From Streptomyces sp. NBC_01551 (GTDB lineage Bacteria > Actinomycetota > Actinomycetes > Streptomycetales > Streptomycetaceae), in NCBI RefSeq assembly GCF_026339935.1, contig NZ_JAPEPX010000001.1, positions 673,501-737,500 on the forward strand: 64,000 bases of DNA, read 5' to 3'. Position 1 is the first letter of the stretch; each line of letters opens with the position of its first letter. A model generated the notes under the pieces. The model worked only from the letters and a program-made list of their open reading frames with translations, was not told where the DNA came from and searched no databases. Position numbers and translations under genes: made by a program. Of the stretch, positions 45,385 through 56,351 are shown piece by piece.

Positions 45385-46923
45385 TCAGCGCCCGACCGGC
45401 ACCGAGGCGCTCACCTCCTTCTCCGCCAGGCCCACGGGCCAGGTGTGCACGGGATCGCCCTTGTGCATCAGCTCGGTGTAGCGCCGCGTGGTCGCGGCCA
45501 GCGCCGCGTCCCGCTCCAGCCCCGCCGCCAAGGCCGCGTGGTACGTGTCCACCTGCCAGGTCGCCCCGTTCACCCGGCGCCGGCACCGCTCCTCGATGAT
45601 GCCGAGGTAGTGGTCCCGGTCGGCGGGCTCGATGCCCCAGGCGTCCAGCCCCGCCGCCGCCATCGGCAGCAGCTCCTCCAGTACGAGCCGTACCGCCGGC
45701 ACGCTCGCCAGTCCTCCGCCGCCCCGGCCCCGGCGCGGCCAGCGCAGCCGCGCGTCGATCCCGTACCGGCAGGCCGCGTCGAAGTTGGCCTCCGCCTCCG
45801 CGAAGGGCAGTCGGCTCCACACCGGGCGCTGCTCGTCGGCGAGGGTCCGTACCAGCCCGTAGTAGAAGGCGGCGTTGGCCACCACGTCGACGACGGTGGG
45901 ACCGGCCGGCAGCACCCGGTTCTCGACCCGCAGGTGCGGGACCCCGTCGGCGACGCCGTAGACGGGCCGGTTCCACCGGTAGATCGTGCCGTTGTGCAGC
46001 ACCAGCTCCTGGAGGCTCGGCACGCCGCCCTCGCCGAGCACCCGCAACGGCTCCTCCTCGTCGCAAATGGGCAGCAGGGAGGGGAAGTAGCGGACGTTCT
46101 CCGCGAAGAGCTCGTACGCCGAGTCCACCCAGCGCTCCCCGAACCAGGTCCGCGGCCGCACCCCCTGCGCCTGGAGCTCCGGCGGCCGGGTGTCGGTGGC
46201 CTGGGTGAACAGCGGCGGCCGCGACTCCCGCCACAGCTCGCGCCCGAACAGGAACGGCGAGTTGGCGCCGACGGCTATCTGTACGGCGGTCACCGCCTGC
46301 GCCGCGTTCCACACGTCGGAGAACCGCGCCGGCGTCACCTGCAGGTGCAGCTGTACGGAGGTGCAGGCGGCCTCGGGCACGATCGACCCCGAGCTCCAGG
46401 TGAGCCGCTCGACCCCGTCGATGTCGACGGTGAAGTCCTCCCCCCGCATCATCAGGATCTGCTCGTTCAGCAGCGAGTAGCGGTCCACGGCCGAAAGGTT
46501 GGCGGTGACCAGGTCGGCCCGCGAGATCGTCGGCAGAATACCGATCATCACCACCCCGGCATCGATCTCCGAGGCCTGCCGGTGCGCATATGCCAAACCG
46601 GCGCTCAGCTCTTCGGAGAGCTGGTCGAATACCCGGCCGCCGAGCCGGTGCGGCAGGACGTTCACCTCCAGGTTGAACATTCCGAGTTCGGTCTGGAAAT
46701 CGGGGCTCGCAATCCGCTCCAGAACCTGGGCATTCACCATTCGCGGCAACCCGTCGGCACCCGCTAGATTCAGCTCGATCTCCAGCCCCATCATGTTCTT
46801 CGGGCGATCGAACCTCTTCTCCGCCAGAAGCCGCTCCAGTCCCTCAAGGCACTCGTGAAGCTTCCTCCGATACCGTTGCCGATCGGACAGGTCGAATCCG
46901 CCTGCCACGACCTTCTCCCCCAT
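45385..46923 (-). CDS. Glutamate-cysteine ligase family protein (GCS2/GshA-like)
   Basis: 512-aa ATP-dependent carboxylate-amine ligase of the GCS2 family. It contains MMGLEIELNLAGADG near residue 44 (ATP/metal Glu-x-Glu), SVQLHLQVTP, NSPFLFGRELWRESRPPLF and LRVENRVLPAGPT. In actinobacteria this group includes EgtA (gamma-glutamylcysteine for ergothioneine) and uncharacterised glutamate ligases; Streptomyces makes mycothiol, not glutathione. No egtBCD genes are adjacent, so I do not assign EgtA. ATG 46923 follows GGAGGGA. Confidence 0.88.
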   Translation of the reverse strand: MGEKVVAGGFDLSDRQRYRRKLHECLEGLERLLAEKRFDRPKNMMGLEIELNLAGADGLPRMVNAQVLERIASPDFQTELGMFNLEVNVLPHRLGGRVFDQLSEELSAGLAYAHRQASEIDAGVVMIGILPTISRADLVTANLSAVDRYSLLNEQILMMRGEDFTVDIDGVERLTWSSGSIVPEAACTSVQLHLQVTPARFSDVWNAAQAVTAVQIAVGANSPFLFGRELWRESRPPLFTQATDTRPPELQAQGVRPRTWFGERWVDSAYELFAENVRYFPSLLPICDEEEPLRVLGEGGVPSLQELVLHNGTIYRWNRPVYGVADGVPHLRVENRVLPAGPTVVDVVANAAFYYGLVRTLADEQRPVWSRLPFAEAEANFDAACRYGIDARLRWPRRGRGGGGLASVPAVRLVLEELLPMAAAGLDAWGIEPADRDHYLGIIEERCRRRVNGATWQVDTYHAALAAGLERDAALAATTRRYTELMHKGDPVHTWPVGLAEKEVSASVPVGR

Positions 46924-47417
46924 CGAAGCGTCCCTCCTCGACTGGGCCTGGCCCTGGGCACCCAGGCGCGCGTTACGGTCGATGATGCCCCGGCGGGGTG
47001 ATCGATAACTCCGCGGGGGCGTGCGTGGCGGGGAGCGCGCGCCGGTTTGGCCGACGGTCGCTTCGGCACATTCACCTGGCAACTCTCCTCGCGCAAATTC
47101 CGCGTCGACATTGCCGGTTACGGATAACCGGCGCTTTCCAGCCGAGCCCCCGTCCGGTAACCTCCGAGGTCAGCGCGGGATGTTCACGCGCAACCGGCAT
47201 GAAAGCCATGACAGTGGGACCGGTAAACGTCTTGTCGGCAATAGGCGGGACAGGTAGCTGAAACACTGTGTGAACACATGTCGTATAAACTCCGCAAACG
47301 AGGCAGAGAGTTGGCGCGCGGCCATTGCCCCTCAGCCCCCCTCTGGCCCCAGAATGCGACAGCGCCGTCAGCACATTCCCCTGCACCACAGGTCTCCCAA
47401 GTGAGAGGCGACCCACC
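46924..47417. other. 494-bp divergent intergenic region
   Basis: No gene with codon bias is present. It is less GC-rich in the middle. TGTG-N4-CACA (around 47267-47278) and a TATAAA (47284-47289) could be promoter elements for the downstream plus-strand gene at 47418, which would then have a leader of about 120 nt. Confidence 0.45.
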
Positions 47418-48032
47418 ATGCCGCTGCACGTCCCTCCGGCTCCCGCGCCCGCCCTGCGCAGCGTCCTCTCGGCACTCGGTTCCCCCGCAGCCGTCAACGA
47501 GGCACACACACCCGCCCTGCGCGCACTCCAGGGGGCGCCCATGACCGTCGAACTCCCCCTGCCGGTGCACGTCCTCGACCGGCTGCACACCTCCCACCTG
47601 GCCGCGGGCGGCCGGCCGCCGCGCACCCGGCTCACCGGCTGGCGGTTCCTGATCCGCGGCGGTGACCGCTTCATCGCCGCCGCCGACACCCGGCTGACCC
47701 CGGAGGGCTGGGTCTTCTCGCACTTCTTCGAGGGCCCCTACGTGGCCGCGACCGAACGCGCCCTGCGCCAGGCCGAGTCGCTCGGCAGCAACTACCAGCC
47801 GAGACTGCTCTCCGTGCCAGAGCTGTACATGCTGACCCTGTGGCTGCACGGTGCGGTGGGCGCCGACGCGTCCGCCGGACTGCCGGCCGCCGCGGACCTG
47901 CTCGTTCCGCTGGCCCCCGCCCCGCCCGGGATCGCCGCGTACCGACCGCACCCGGTGTCCGAACTCCTGCCGGTGCTGACCCACCGGCTGAGGCCTCCCG
48001 TACCGCCCTCGTACGCGGCTCCGGCGGCCTGA
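47418..48032 (+). CDS. Conserved hypothetical protein (204 aa)
   Basis: No family recognised. The sequence is hydrophobic-rich but soluble in character, with a compact centre (LTGWRFLIRGGDRFIAAADT, GWVFSHFFEGPYVAATERAL) and Pro-rich ends. ATG 47418 has GAGAGG 9 nt upstream; the longer frame from 47325 lacks codon bias. It lies between the GshA-like gene and a DUF5999 gene, near gcvP. Confidence 0.75.
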   Translation: MPLHVPPAPAPALRSVLSALGSPAAVNEAHTPALRALQGAPMTVELPLPVHVLDRLHTSHLAAGGRPPRTRLTGWRFLIRGGDRFIAAADTRLTPEGWVFSHFFEGPYVAATERALRQAESLGSNYQPRLLSVPELYMLTLWLHGAVGADASAGLPAAADLLVPLAPAPPGIAAYRPHPVSELLPVLTHRLRPPVPPSYAAPAA

Positions 48033-48131
48033 ACACGCCCGTGACCCGGACGGCCCATTCGGCCTAGCCCACTCGGGCCCCCACTTAACCATCCGAAATG
48101 ACAGGGGAGTTGACCTGAACCGCCCGCACGG

Positions 48132-48146
48132 GTGATGCGTCATCAC
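48132..48146. promoter_or_regulatory. Palindrome GTGATG-CGT-CATCAC before the DUF5999 gene
   Basis: A perfect 15-bp inverted repeat lies about 100 nt upstream of the DUF5999 start, after TTGACC at 48110-48115, within a small AT-richer stretch. Probably an operator; the regulator is unknown. Confidence 0.4.
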
Positions 48147-48243
48147 TGTATGAGGACAGCTGCCGGGAAATCCCTCCGGACGCAGTGCCGTAGGGCAACA
48201 CTGGGACCCTGACCAAACCAAGACAGTGATACGGGGGGCGGCC

Positions 48244-48507
48244 ATGAACAAGGCTTCGAGCCGCAGCACACAGACCACACCGCAGCGAAAGAACGCATCC
48301 ATGTGCCAGCACCAGCCAGCGTGCCCGTCAGCCGACTCCGCCGACCGGGAGGCCGCGCATCCCGTGGCGAACCACCCGGAACAGGGCTGGAGCCTGCTGT
48401 GCAATGGTGTCCTGCTCTTCGAGGACACCGGTGAGCTGCTGCCGGACGGCCAGATCATCGCCCCGCACCGCCCGCTCGCGGCGGCGCACGTGGCGAAGGC
48501 GGCCTAG
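48244..48507 (+). CDS. DUF5999 family small protein
   Basis: 87 aa. The conserved part begins MCQHQPACPSADSADREAAH and continues with HPEQGWSLLCNGVLLFEDTG and ELLPDGQIIAPHRPL, a small Cys/His-containing family typical of Streptomyces; function unknown. ATG 48244 has GGGGGGCGG upstream. ATG 48301, which starts exactly at MCQHQ, is the alternative used by shorter homologues, but it has only a weak GAAAG before it. Confidence 0.85.
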   Translation: MNKASSRSTQTTPQRKNASMCQHQPACPSADSADREAAHPVANHPEQGWSLLCNGVLLFEDTGELLPDGQIIAPHRPLAAAHVAKAA

Positions 48508-48541
48508 CCGACGACAGCACGCCGTGTTCATGACGTACGGC

Positions 48542-48584
48542 GAAGGGGCCGGCCCCGGAGTGGAACTCCCGGACCGGCCCCTTC
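48542..48584. terminator. Bidirectional terminator between DUF5999 and gcvP genes
   Basis: GAAGGGGCCGG pairs with CCGGCCCCTTC (11 bp), with an inner GGAGT/ACTCC helix. It lies 34 nt after the DUF5999 stop and 39 nt after the gcvP stop. Confidence 0.8.
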
Positions 48585-48623
48585 GTCATGCCTGAGGGCT
48601 CACCCGCTCGGCGAGCCGGCGGC

Positions 48624-51509
<2,886 letters not shown>

Positions 51510-51571
51510 GTACGGAGGCCTCCTGGTCGTACGACCTGCGAGGGGCACCACGGCGCGGGCACCCGGACGGC

Positions 51572-51797
51572 CTCCCCCTCTGTCATCTGCACCTGAGAGC
51601 TTCACCGGTCCGCTCGGGGGTTGCCCGCGAGGACCGATTTTCACCGTCGGTGAGGAGCGGAACCGGCACTGCTCGCCCGGTACCCGCCCCTGCTTTCCAG
51701 AGTGGCCTCACCACGTGCGGTACGTATGCCTGAGAGATTCCGGGGAGGATTTGCTCCTTCGGCGCCTCCGTCACGCTCACTCGGAGGACTCTCCCGC
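51572..51797 (-). promoter_or_regulatory. Tandem glycine riboswitch controlling gcvP
   Basis: Read on the minus strand the first aptamer shows GCGGGAGAGTCC, GCGCCGAAGGAGCAA and ATCTCTCAGGCA, then ACTCTGGAAAG. The second has CACCGACGGTGAAA, GAAGCTCTCAGGTGCAGATG and ACAGAGGGG. These are the conserved blocks of the two gcvT-type glycine aptamers. The element ends about 60 nt before the gcvP start and should turn expression on when glycine is abundant. Confidence 0.92.
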
Positions 51798-51923
51798 ACA
51801 GGGTCTACAGCCGTCACCCAGCCTACCAGCGAGGTTGCGGGACCTCCCTCGAGTGGCCCCCTTACCCGATATGCACTTTTGTAGTCGGTACGGAGGAGTT
51901 GCGACCAAAGGAGGGACCGGACC

Positions 51924-52316
51924 GTGCAGACCGACATCGATCCGCGCAGCCTGATCGGCCGCAGGGCGTTCGACCGAAACGGCACCAAGATCGGCACCGT
52001 CGACGAGGTCTACCTCGACGACGCCACGGGCGTCCCCGAGTGGGCCGCCGTCCGGACGGGCCTGTTCAGCCGGGACGCGTTCGTGCCCCTGGAGCCGAGC
52101 GAGGTGGTCGGGGACACCCTGCGGGTGCCGTTCGACCGTTCCCTGATCAGGGACGCCCCCGATTTCGGGGTCGGCCGCCACCTGTCCCCCGAGCAGGAGC
52201 TGCAGCTCTACCACCACTACGGATTGGACGTGGCCCTCCCGAGCGACTTCCACCTGCCACCGCCGGACCCCGGCAACGACCGCGACTTCGGCCGCCTGGC
52301 GGGCGAAGACGGCTGA
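51924..52316 (+). CDS. PRC-barrel domain protein
   Basis: 130 aa. An N-terminal PRC barrel (about 8-85; IGRRAFDRNGTKIGTVDEVY, then GVPEWAAVRTGLFSRDAFVP) is followed by LSPEQELQLYHHYGLDV and an acidic tail. Such proteins act as adaptors in RNA processing or stress response; the partner is unknown. GTG 51924 has AAGGAGGGA 8 nt upstream. Confidence 0.9.
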   Translation: MQTDIDPRSLIGRRAFDRNGTKIGTVDEVYLDDATGVPEWAAVRTGLFSRDAFVPLEPSEVVGDTLRVPFDRSLIRDAPDFGVGRHLSPEQELQLYHHYGLDVALPSDFHLPPPDPGNDRDFGRLAGEDG

Positions 52317-52320
52317 CCCC

Positions 52321-54084
52321 TCACTCCCCCGCGGGCTCGTCCCCCACCAGCGGCAGCGGATCAGACGGCTCCAGCTCCGGATCGTCCACCCGGAACGTGC
52401 GCACCCGGCCCGGCTCCGAGCCGGGCCGCTCGAACCGCACGGTCACCCGCCCGACCCCGCTCCCTTGCACCCACCCCGCCCCGTACACGGCATGCCACAC
52501 ATCACTCCCCGCCCCCCACCGCCGCTCAACAGCATGTTCAGCCCCGCCCCCCGACCCCACATCCACGCCCCCGACGGCCCCTCCGACCCGCCCGACCCCT
52601 CCGGCATCGCCGACACCAGCGGCCTGCAGGTCCCCTCCGGGTCCTCCGGACTGCCCCGCATCCCCGCCCTCACCGGTCCGTGTGCCCTCCACGACCCCTG
52701 AGGCTTCTCCGGTCCGCCCGACACCTCCGGTATCCGCGACCTCTCCGGACGACCCGGCATCCCCGCCCTCACCGTCCCGCCCGGATCCTTCTGCCTTGGC
52801 ATCGCCGGTCCGCCCGGTCGCTCCGGCCTCTCCGGCATCGCCGACAGCACCACCGGCCCCCTGGGCCCCACCGGACTGCCCGGCGCCCCCGGAGACCGCA
52901 GCCGGCACGGCCGCTCCGGCACCGCCCCCGTCGGCCCGCGCGGCGGCGTCGGCGGGCTCGTTCACTCCCGCCGACGCGGGATGGTCCCGGCCCTCCCGCT
53001 CCTCCTCAGCGGCCAGCGCAAACGCGAAGAGGTCCTCCTGCGTGTAGTCCGCCAGCCCCGACACCCCCACGCCCAGCAGCCGCACGCCGCCCGTGGTGTC
53101 CACCGCCTCCAGCAGCCGCGCCGCCGCCTCCCGGACCACCGCCGGGTCGTCGGTCGGCCCCCGCAGCGTCTCCGACCGGGTCAGCGTCGAGAAGTCGTAC
53201 CGCCTGACCTTCAGCACGATCGTGCGCCCCGAGTGCCCGGAATCCCGCAGCCGCCCCACGCACCGGTCCGCCAGCCGCTGCACCTCGTACCGGATCCGGA
53301 CCCGGTCGTGCAGGTCCACGTCGAAGGTGTCCTCCACCGACACCGACTTCGTGTCGCGCTCCGCGACGACCGGCCGGTCGTCCAGCCCCAGCGCCATCCG
53401 GTACAGGCCGACCCCGTGGGACCGCCCGAGCATCCGGACCAGCTCGTCCTCGCCCGCCTCGGCCAGCTCCCCCACCGTGGTGATCCCGGCGCGCCGCAGG
53501 TGCTCCCCCGTGACCGGCCCCACCCCCGGCAGGACCCGCACGGACATCGGGGCCAGCAGCTCCCGCTCGGTCCCCGGCTCGATCAGCAGCAGGCCGGCCG
53601 GCTTGGCCTCCTCGGAGGCCACCTTGGCGAGCATCTTGGACCCCGCCAGCCCCACGGACCCGCTCAGCCCCGTGGCGGCCCTGATGTCGGCCCGCAGCCG
53701 CTCCCCGGTGGCCCGGGCGGTCTCCGAGTCGAAGGCGACCCCGCCGGCCTCCAGGTCGACGAAGGCCTCGTCCAGGCTGAGGGGCTCCACCAGCGGGGAC
53801 AGCTCCCGCAGCAGCCCCATGACCACCTCGCTGACCGCCTGGTACAGCCGGAACCGCGGAATGAGGTACGCCCCGTTCGGGCAGAGCCGCCTGGCCTGGG
53901 CCATCGGCATCGCCGAATGCACCCCGAACCGCCTGGCCTCGTACGAGGCGGTGGCGACGACCCCGCGCGGACCGAGCCCGCCGACGATCACGGCCTTCCC
54001 GCGCAGGCTCGGCTTCGACGCCTGCTCCACGGAGGCGTAGAAGGCGTCCATGTCCAGGTGCAGGATGGTCGGCGCGGCTCTCAC
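52321..54084 (-). CDS. dinB: DNA polymerase IV (Y-family) with a Gly-rich insertion
   Basis: 587-aa translesion polymerase. Palm motifs are LHLDMDAFYASVE (residues 8-20, catalytic Asp) and EPLSLDEAFVDLE (near 105, Asp-Glu); the helix-hairpin-helix thumb region is VLPGVGPVTGEHLRRAGITT and the little finger ends near residue 345. Residues about 370-515 are a low-complexity Gly/Ala/Asp/Glu insert, making the protein some 100 residues longer than usual. The last about 68 residues (DVWHAVYGAGWVQGSGVGRV onward) look like a conserved C-terminal module found in actinobacterial DinB. GTG 54084. No beta-clamp motif (QxxLF) is certain; QEDLFAF near 350 may serve. Confidence 0.92.
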   Translation of the reverse strand: MRAAPTILHLDMDAFYASVEQASKPSLRGKAVIVGGLGPRGVVATASYEARRFGVHSAMPMAQARRLCPNGAYLIPRFRLYQAVSEVVMGLLRELSPLVEPLSLDEAFVDLEAGGVAFDSETARATGERLRADIRAATGLSGSVGLAGSKMLAKVASEEAKPAGLLLIEPGTERELLAPMSVRVLPGVGPVTGEHLRRAGITTVGELAEAGEDELVRMLGRSHGVGLYRMALGLDDRPVVAERDTKSVSVEDTFDVDLHDRVRIRYEVQRLADRCVGRLRDSGHSGRTIVLKVRRYDFSTLTRSETLRGPTDDPAVVREAAARLLEAVDTTGGVRLLGVGVSGLADYTQEDLFAFALAAEEEREGRDHPASAGVNEPADAAARADGGGAGAAVPAAVSGGAGQSGGAQGAGGAVGDAGEAGATGRTGDAKAEGSGRDGEGGDAGSSGEVADTGGVGRTGEASGVVEGTRTGEGGDAGQSGGPGGDLQAAGVGDAGGVGRVGGAVGGVDVGSGGGAEHAVERRWGAGSDVWHAVYGAGWVQGSGVGRVTVRFERPGSEPGRVRTFRVDDPELEPSDPLPLVGDEPAGE

Positions 54085-54163
54085 GCCCCCGATGCTGCCC
54101 TACGCCACTGACAACGGCGTGAGCAGCACCGCAGGGGCGGGGCAACGCCCCCGCGCGCGGGAG

Positions 54164-54799
54164 CTAGACCGCCCGGTTGCGCCGCGCCGCGAGCTCGTCG
54201 GTCGGATTGTGCCCGACCACCGTCTCCCCGGTGTCGACGCGCTCCCCGTGCAGCTGCGAGAGCGCCTTCTCGACGTCCCGCCAGACCACGCCGACCGCGA
54301 TCCCGAAGATGCCCTGCCCGCCCTGGAGCAGGCTGACCACCTGGTCGGAGGAGGTGCACTCGTAGACGGTGGCGCCGTCGCTCATCAGCGTCATGCGCTC
54401 AAGGTCGGCGAAGTCGCGGTCGTGCAGGTGCTGCACGGCGGTGCGGATGTTCTGGAGCGCCACCCCGGTGTCCAGGAAGCGCTTGACGATCTTCAGGACG
54501 ACGACGTCCCGGAAGCTGTACAGCCGCTGCGTGCCCGAGCCGTACGCGGGACGGACACTCGGCTCCACCAGCCCGGTCCGCGCCCAGTAGTCGAGCTGCC
54601 GGTACGTGATACCGGCCGCGGCACACGCCGTCGGTCCCCGGTAGCCGACCTGCTCGGGTGCCGGCTCGCCGCCCACCGGAGCCACCGGCGTCGACTCCGG
54701 CTGACGGCGCGCGGAGCCCGCACCGCCGTGCAGCGGGTACGGCCCACCCTCACTCCGTACGGGGATGCCCCCGGTCGTACCGTCGCCCGTGATCCTCAC
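54164..54799 (-). CDS. MerR-family regulator (Rv1830-like)
   Basis: 211 aa. The MerR winged helix lies at about 55-125 (GITYRQLDYWARTGLVEPSV; YSFRDVVVLKIVKRFLDTGV) with a C-terminal helical and effector region, ending in VVGHNPTDELAARRNRAV. GTG 54799 is chosen because GGAGGG lies 6 nt upstream; the longer frame would include that site. The first 45 residues are disordered. It corresponds to the second MerR gene next to the bifunctional nuclease in mycobacteria (Rv1830). Confidence 0.88.
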   Translation of the reverse strand: MRITGDGTTGGIPVRSEGGPYPLHGGAGSARRQPESTPVAPVGGEPAPEQVGYRGPTACAAAGITYRQLDYWARTGLVEPSVRPAYGSGTQRLYSFRDVVVLKIVKRFLDTGVALQNIRTAVQHLHDRDFADLERMTLMSDGATVYECTSSDQVVSLLQGGQGIFGIAVGVVWRDVEKALSQLHGERVDTGETVVGHNPTDELAARRNRAV

Positions 54800-54824
54800 G
54801 CCGACCCTCCGTCCTTGACCTGCC

Positions 54825-54835
54825 ACCTTGAAGGT
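54825..54835. promoter_or_regulatory. Palindrome ACCTT-G-AAGGT upstream of the MerR gene
   Basis: A perfect 11-bp palindrome, within a longer imperfect one (CTGCC…GGCAG), lies 25 nt before the MerR start. ACCT/AGGT ends are typical of MerR operators. The nine-base core CCTTGAAGG recurs before the other MerR gene at 56341-56351. Confidence 0.5.
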
Positions 54836-54992
54836 AGGCAGTCACCAGGGGTGCGTCAACGATCGCCACACTCGGCACGCCGAGTGATAATCACCCTGAG
54901 AGTGGTTTCCCGTGCCCTCTATCGGGGAAAGGCTTTTTGAATGGGCTTCTTGGCCCCGGAGTAGGAGCGGGCGACCCGGTCACCGCGACCCG

Positions 54993-55466
54993 TCACTGCG
55001 GCCCGGTGCCGAAGTCCTCGGGCGAGATCTGGTCGAGGAACTCGCGGAACTTCTCCACCTCGTCCTCCTGCTCGTCCGGAATGGCGATTCCGGCGTCATC
55101 CAGCACGCCGTCACTGCCGTAGATCGGCGTCCCCGTGCGCAGGGCCAGCGCTATGGCGTCGGAAGGCCGCGCGCTCACCTCGACCCCGCTGGCGAAGACA
55201 AGCTCCGCGTAGAAGACGCCCTCCCGCAGATCCGTGATGCGGACCTCGGTGAGCTCCTCGCCGACCGCCTCCAGCACGTCCTTGAACAGGTCGTGCGTCA
55301 GCGGGCGGGCAGGGGCCATGCCCTGCTGCGCGAAGGCAATGGCGGTCGCCTCCCCTGGTCCGATCCAGATGGGGAGGTACCGGTCGCCTCCCACTTCACG
55401 CAGGAGCACGATCGGTTGGTTGGAGGGCATTTCCACCCGGACACCCACAACGTCGAGCTCGTTCAC
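54993..55466 (-). CDS. Bifunctional nuclease family protein (DUF151, Rv1829-like)
   Basis: 157 aa. The DUF151 domain covers almost the whole chain (VVGVRVEMPSNQPIVLLREV; YLPIWIGPGEATAIAFA; VSARPSDAIALALRTGTPIY). Plant and bacterial homologues have DNase/RNase activity; the role in actinobacteria is unclear. GTG 55466 has TAGGGT (-10) at 55473-55478, 6 nt upstream, so it is probably leaderless and has its own promoter. Confidence 0.92.
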   Translation of the reverse strand: MNELDVVGVRVEMPSNQPIVLLREVGGDRYLPIWIGPGEATAIAFAQQGMAPARPLTHDLFKDVLEAVGEELTEVRITDLREGVFYAELVFASGVEVSARPSDAIALALRTGTPIYGSDGVLDDAGIAIPDEQEDEVEKFREFLDQISPEDFGTGPQ

Positions 55467-55552
55467 ACAGCAACCCTAGGACCTGCCCGGCCGGTTTGGG
55501 TAGTCGGGCCCCGATCAAGGTCTCGCCGGACCCCCTTCAGGCCCTTCTCCCG

Positions 55553-56332
55553 TCAGGGCAACCGGACCCCGAGAGCCGTCTGCACCAAGGCCTCGTGAAG
55601 CCGTACGGAGAGCCCCGCGAGCTCTTTCAAAGTGGCCTCGGCATGCGCCCTGGTCTGCGGGTTGCGGTGGCGGCGCAACGGTGCCACGACCTGCTCCACC
55701 AGGCCCGCCTCACGGTCCGCGGCCGCCTTCATCGCCCGCAGGTGCCGGGGTTCCAGCCCGAACCGGCCCAGATCCGCGATCAGCCGCGCCACGGTGACCG
55801 CCTCGGCGTCGAATCCGCCGTCGGGGGCCTCGCCCAGCAGCCCGTACGACTCCCACTCGGCCAGCTGGACCTCGTCCACCTCCGCGGCGGCGAGCAGCTC
55901 GCCACGCCCCACCCGGGCCGTGGTCGCCCGCTCCCGGCCCACCTCCCCGTACACGGCGGAAGGGCTGTTGGGGTCCACGACGGCGCCGGGATCCCGGTGC
56001 GCGGCGGGCGCCGGAATCCGGATCTGCTCGCCCCGGGCCACCGCGTCGAGCTGCTCCCGGATGACCTTGAGCGGCAGGTAGTGGTCGCGCTGCAACCGCA
56101 GGATGCGGGCCAGCCGCTCCACGTCGTCCGTGCTGAACTTGCGGTATCCGGAAGGTGTGCGCCTGGGCTCGACGAGCCCCTCCGCCTCCAGGAAACGAAT
56201 CTTCGAGATCGTGACTTCGGGGAACTCGTCGCGCAGCATGGTCAGCACCGTGCCGATGCTCACCAGCCGCGCCGAGCCGGAGGTGCCGGCGGTGCCGCTC
56301 TTCGGGGCACCGCCGGCCGGGGTACGCAGCAT
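55553..56332 (-). CDS. ftsR: MerR-family regulator (FtsR/Rv1828-like)
   Basis: 259 aa. The MerR HTH is at about 24-95 (SIGTVLTMLRDEFPEVTISK; IRFLEAEGLVEPRRTPSGYR), then a second all-helical domain (LIADLGRFGLEPRHLRAMKA) to the C-terminus. It sits immediately downstream of the FHA gene, as in corynebacteria and mycobacteria (FtsR, Rv1828), where the protein controls ftsZ. ATG 56332 has AAGGGAAGG 5 nt upstream. The gap to the FHA stop is 19 nt, so they are one operon. Confidence 0.88.
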   Translation of the reverse strand: MLRTPAGGAPKSGTAGTSGSARLVSIGTVLTMLRDEFPEVTISKIRFLEAEGLVEPRRTPSGYRKFSTDDVERLARILRLQRDHYLPLKVIREQLDAVARGEQIRIPAPAAHRDPGAVVDPNSPSAVYGEVGRERATTARVGRGELLAAAEVDEVQLAEWESYGLLGEAPDGGFDAEAVTVARLIADLGRFGLEPRHLRAMKAAADREAGLVEQVVAPLRRHRNPQTRAHAEATLKELAGLSVRLHEALVQTALGVRLP

Positions 56333-56351
56333 GGGACCTTCCCTTGAAGGG

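Noticed and set aside
51583..51780. 65-codon frame inside the gcvP leader
   Set aside because: It coincides with the glycine riboswitch, whose conserved blocks explain the sequence.
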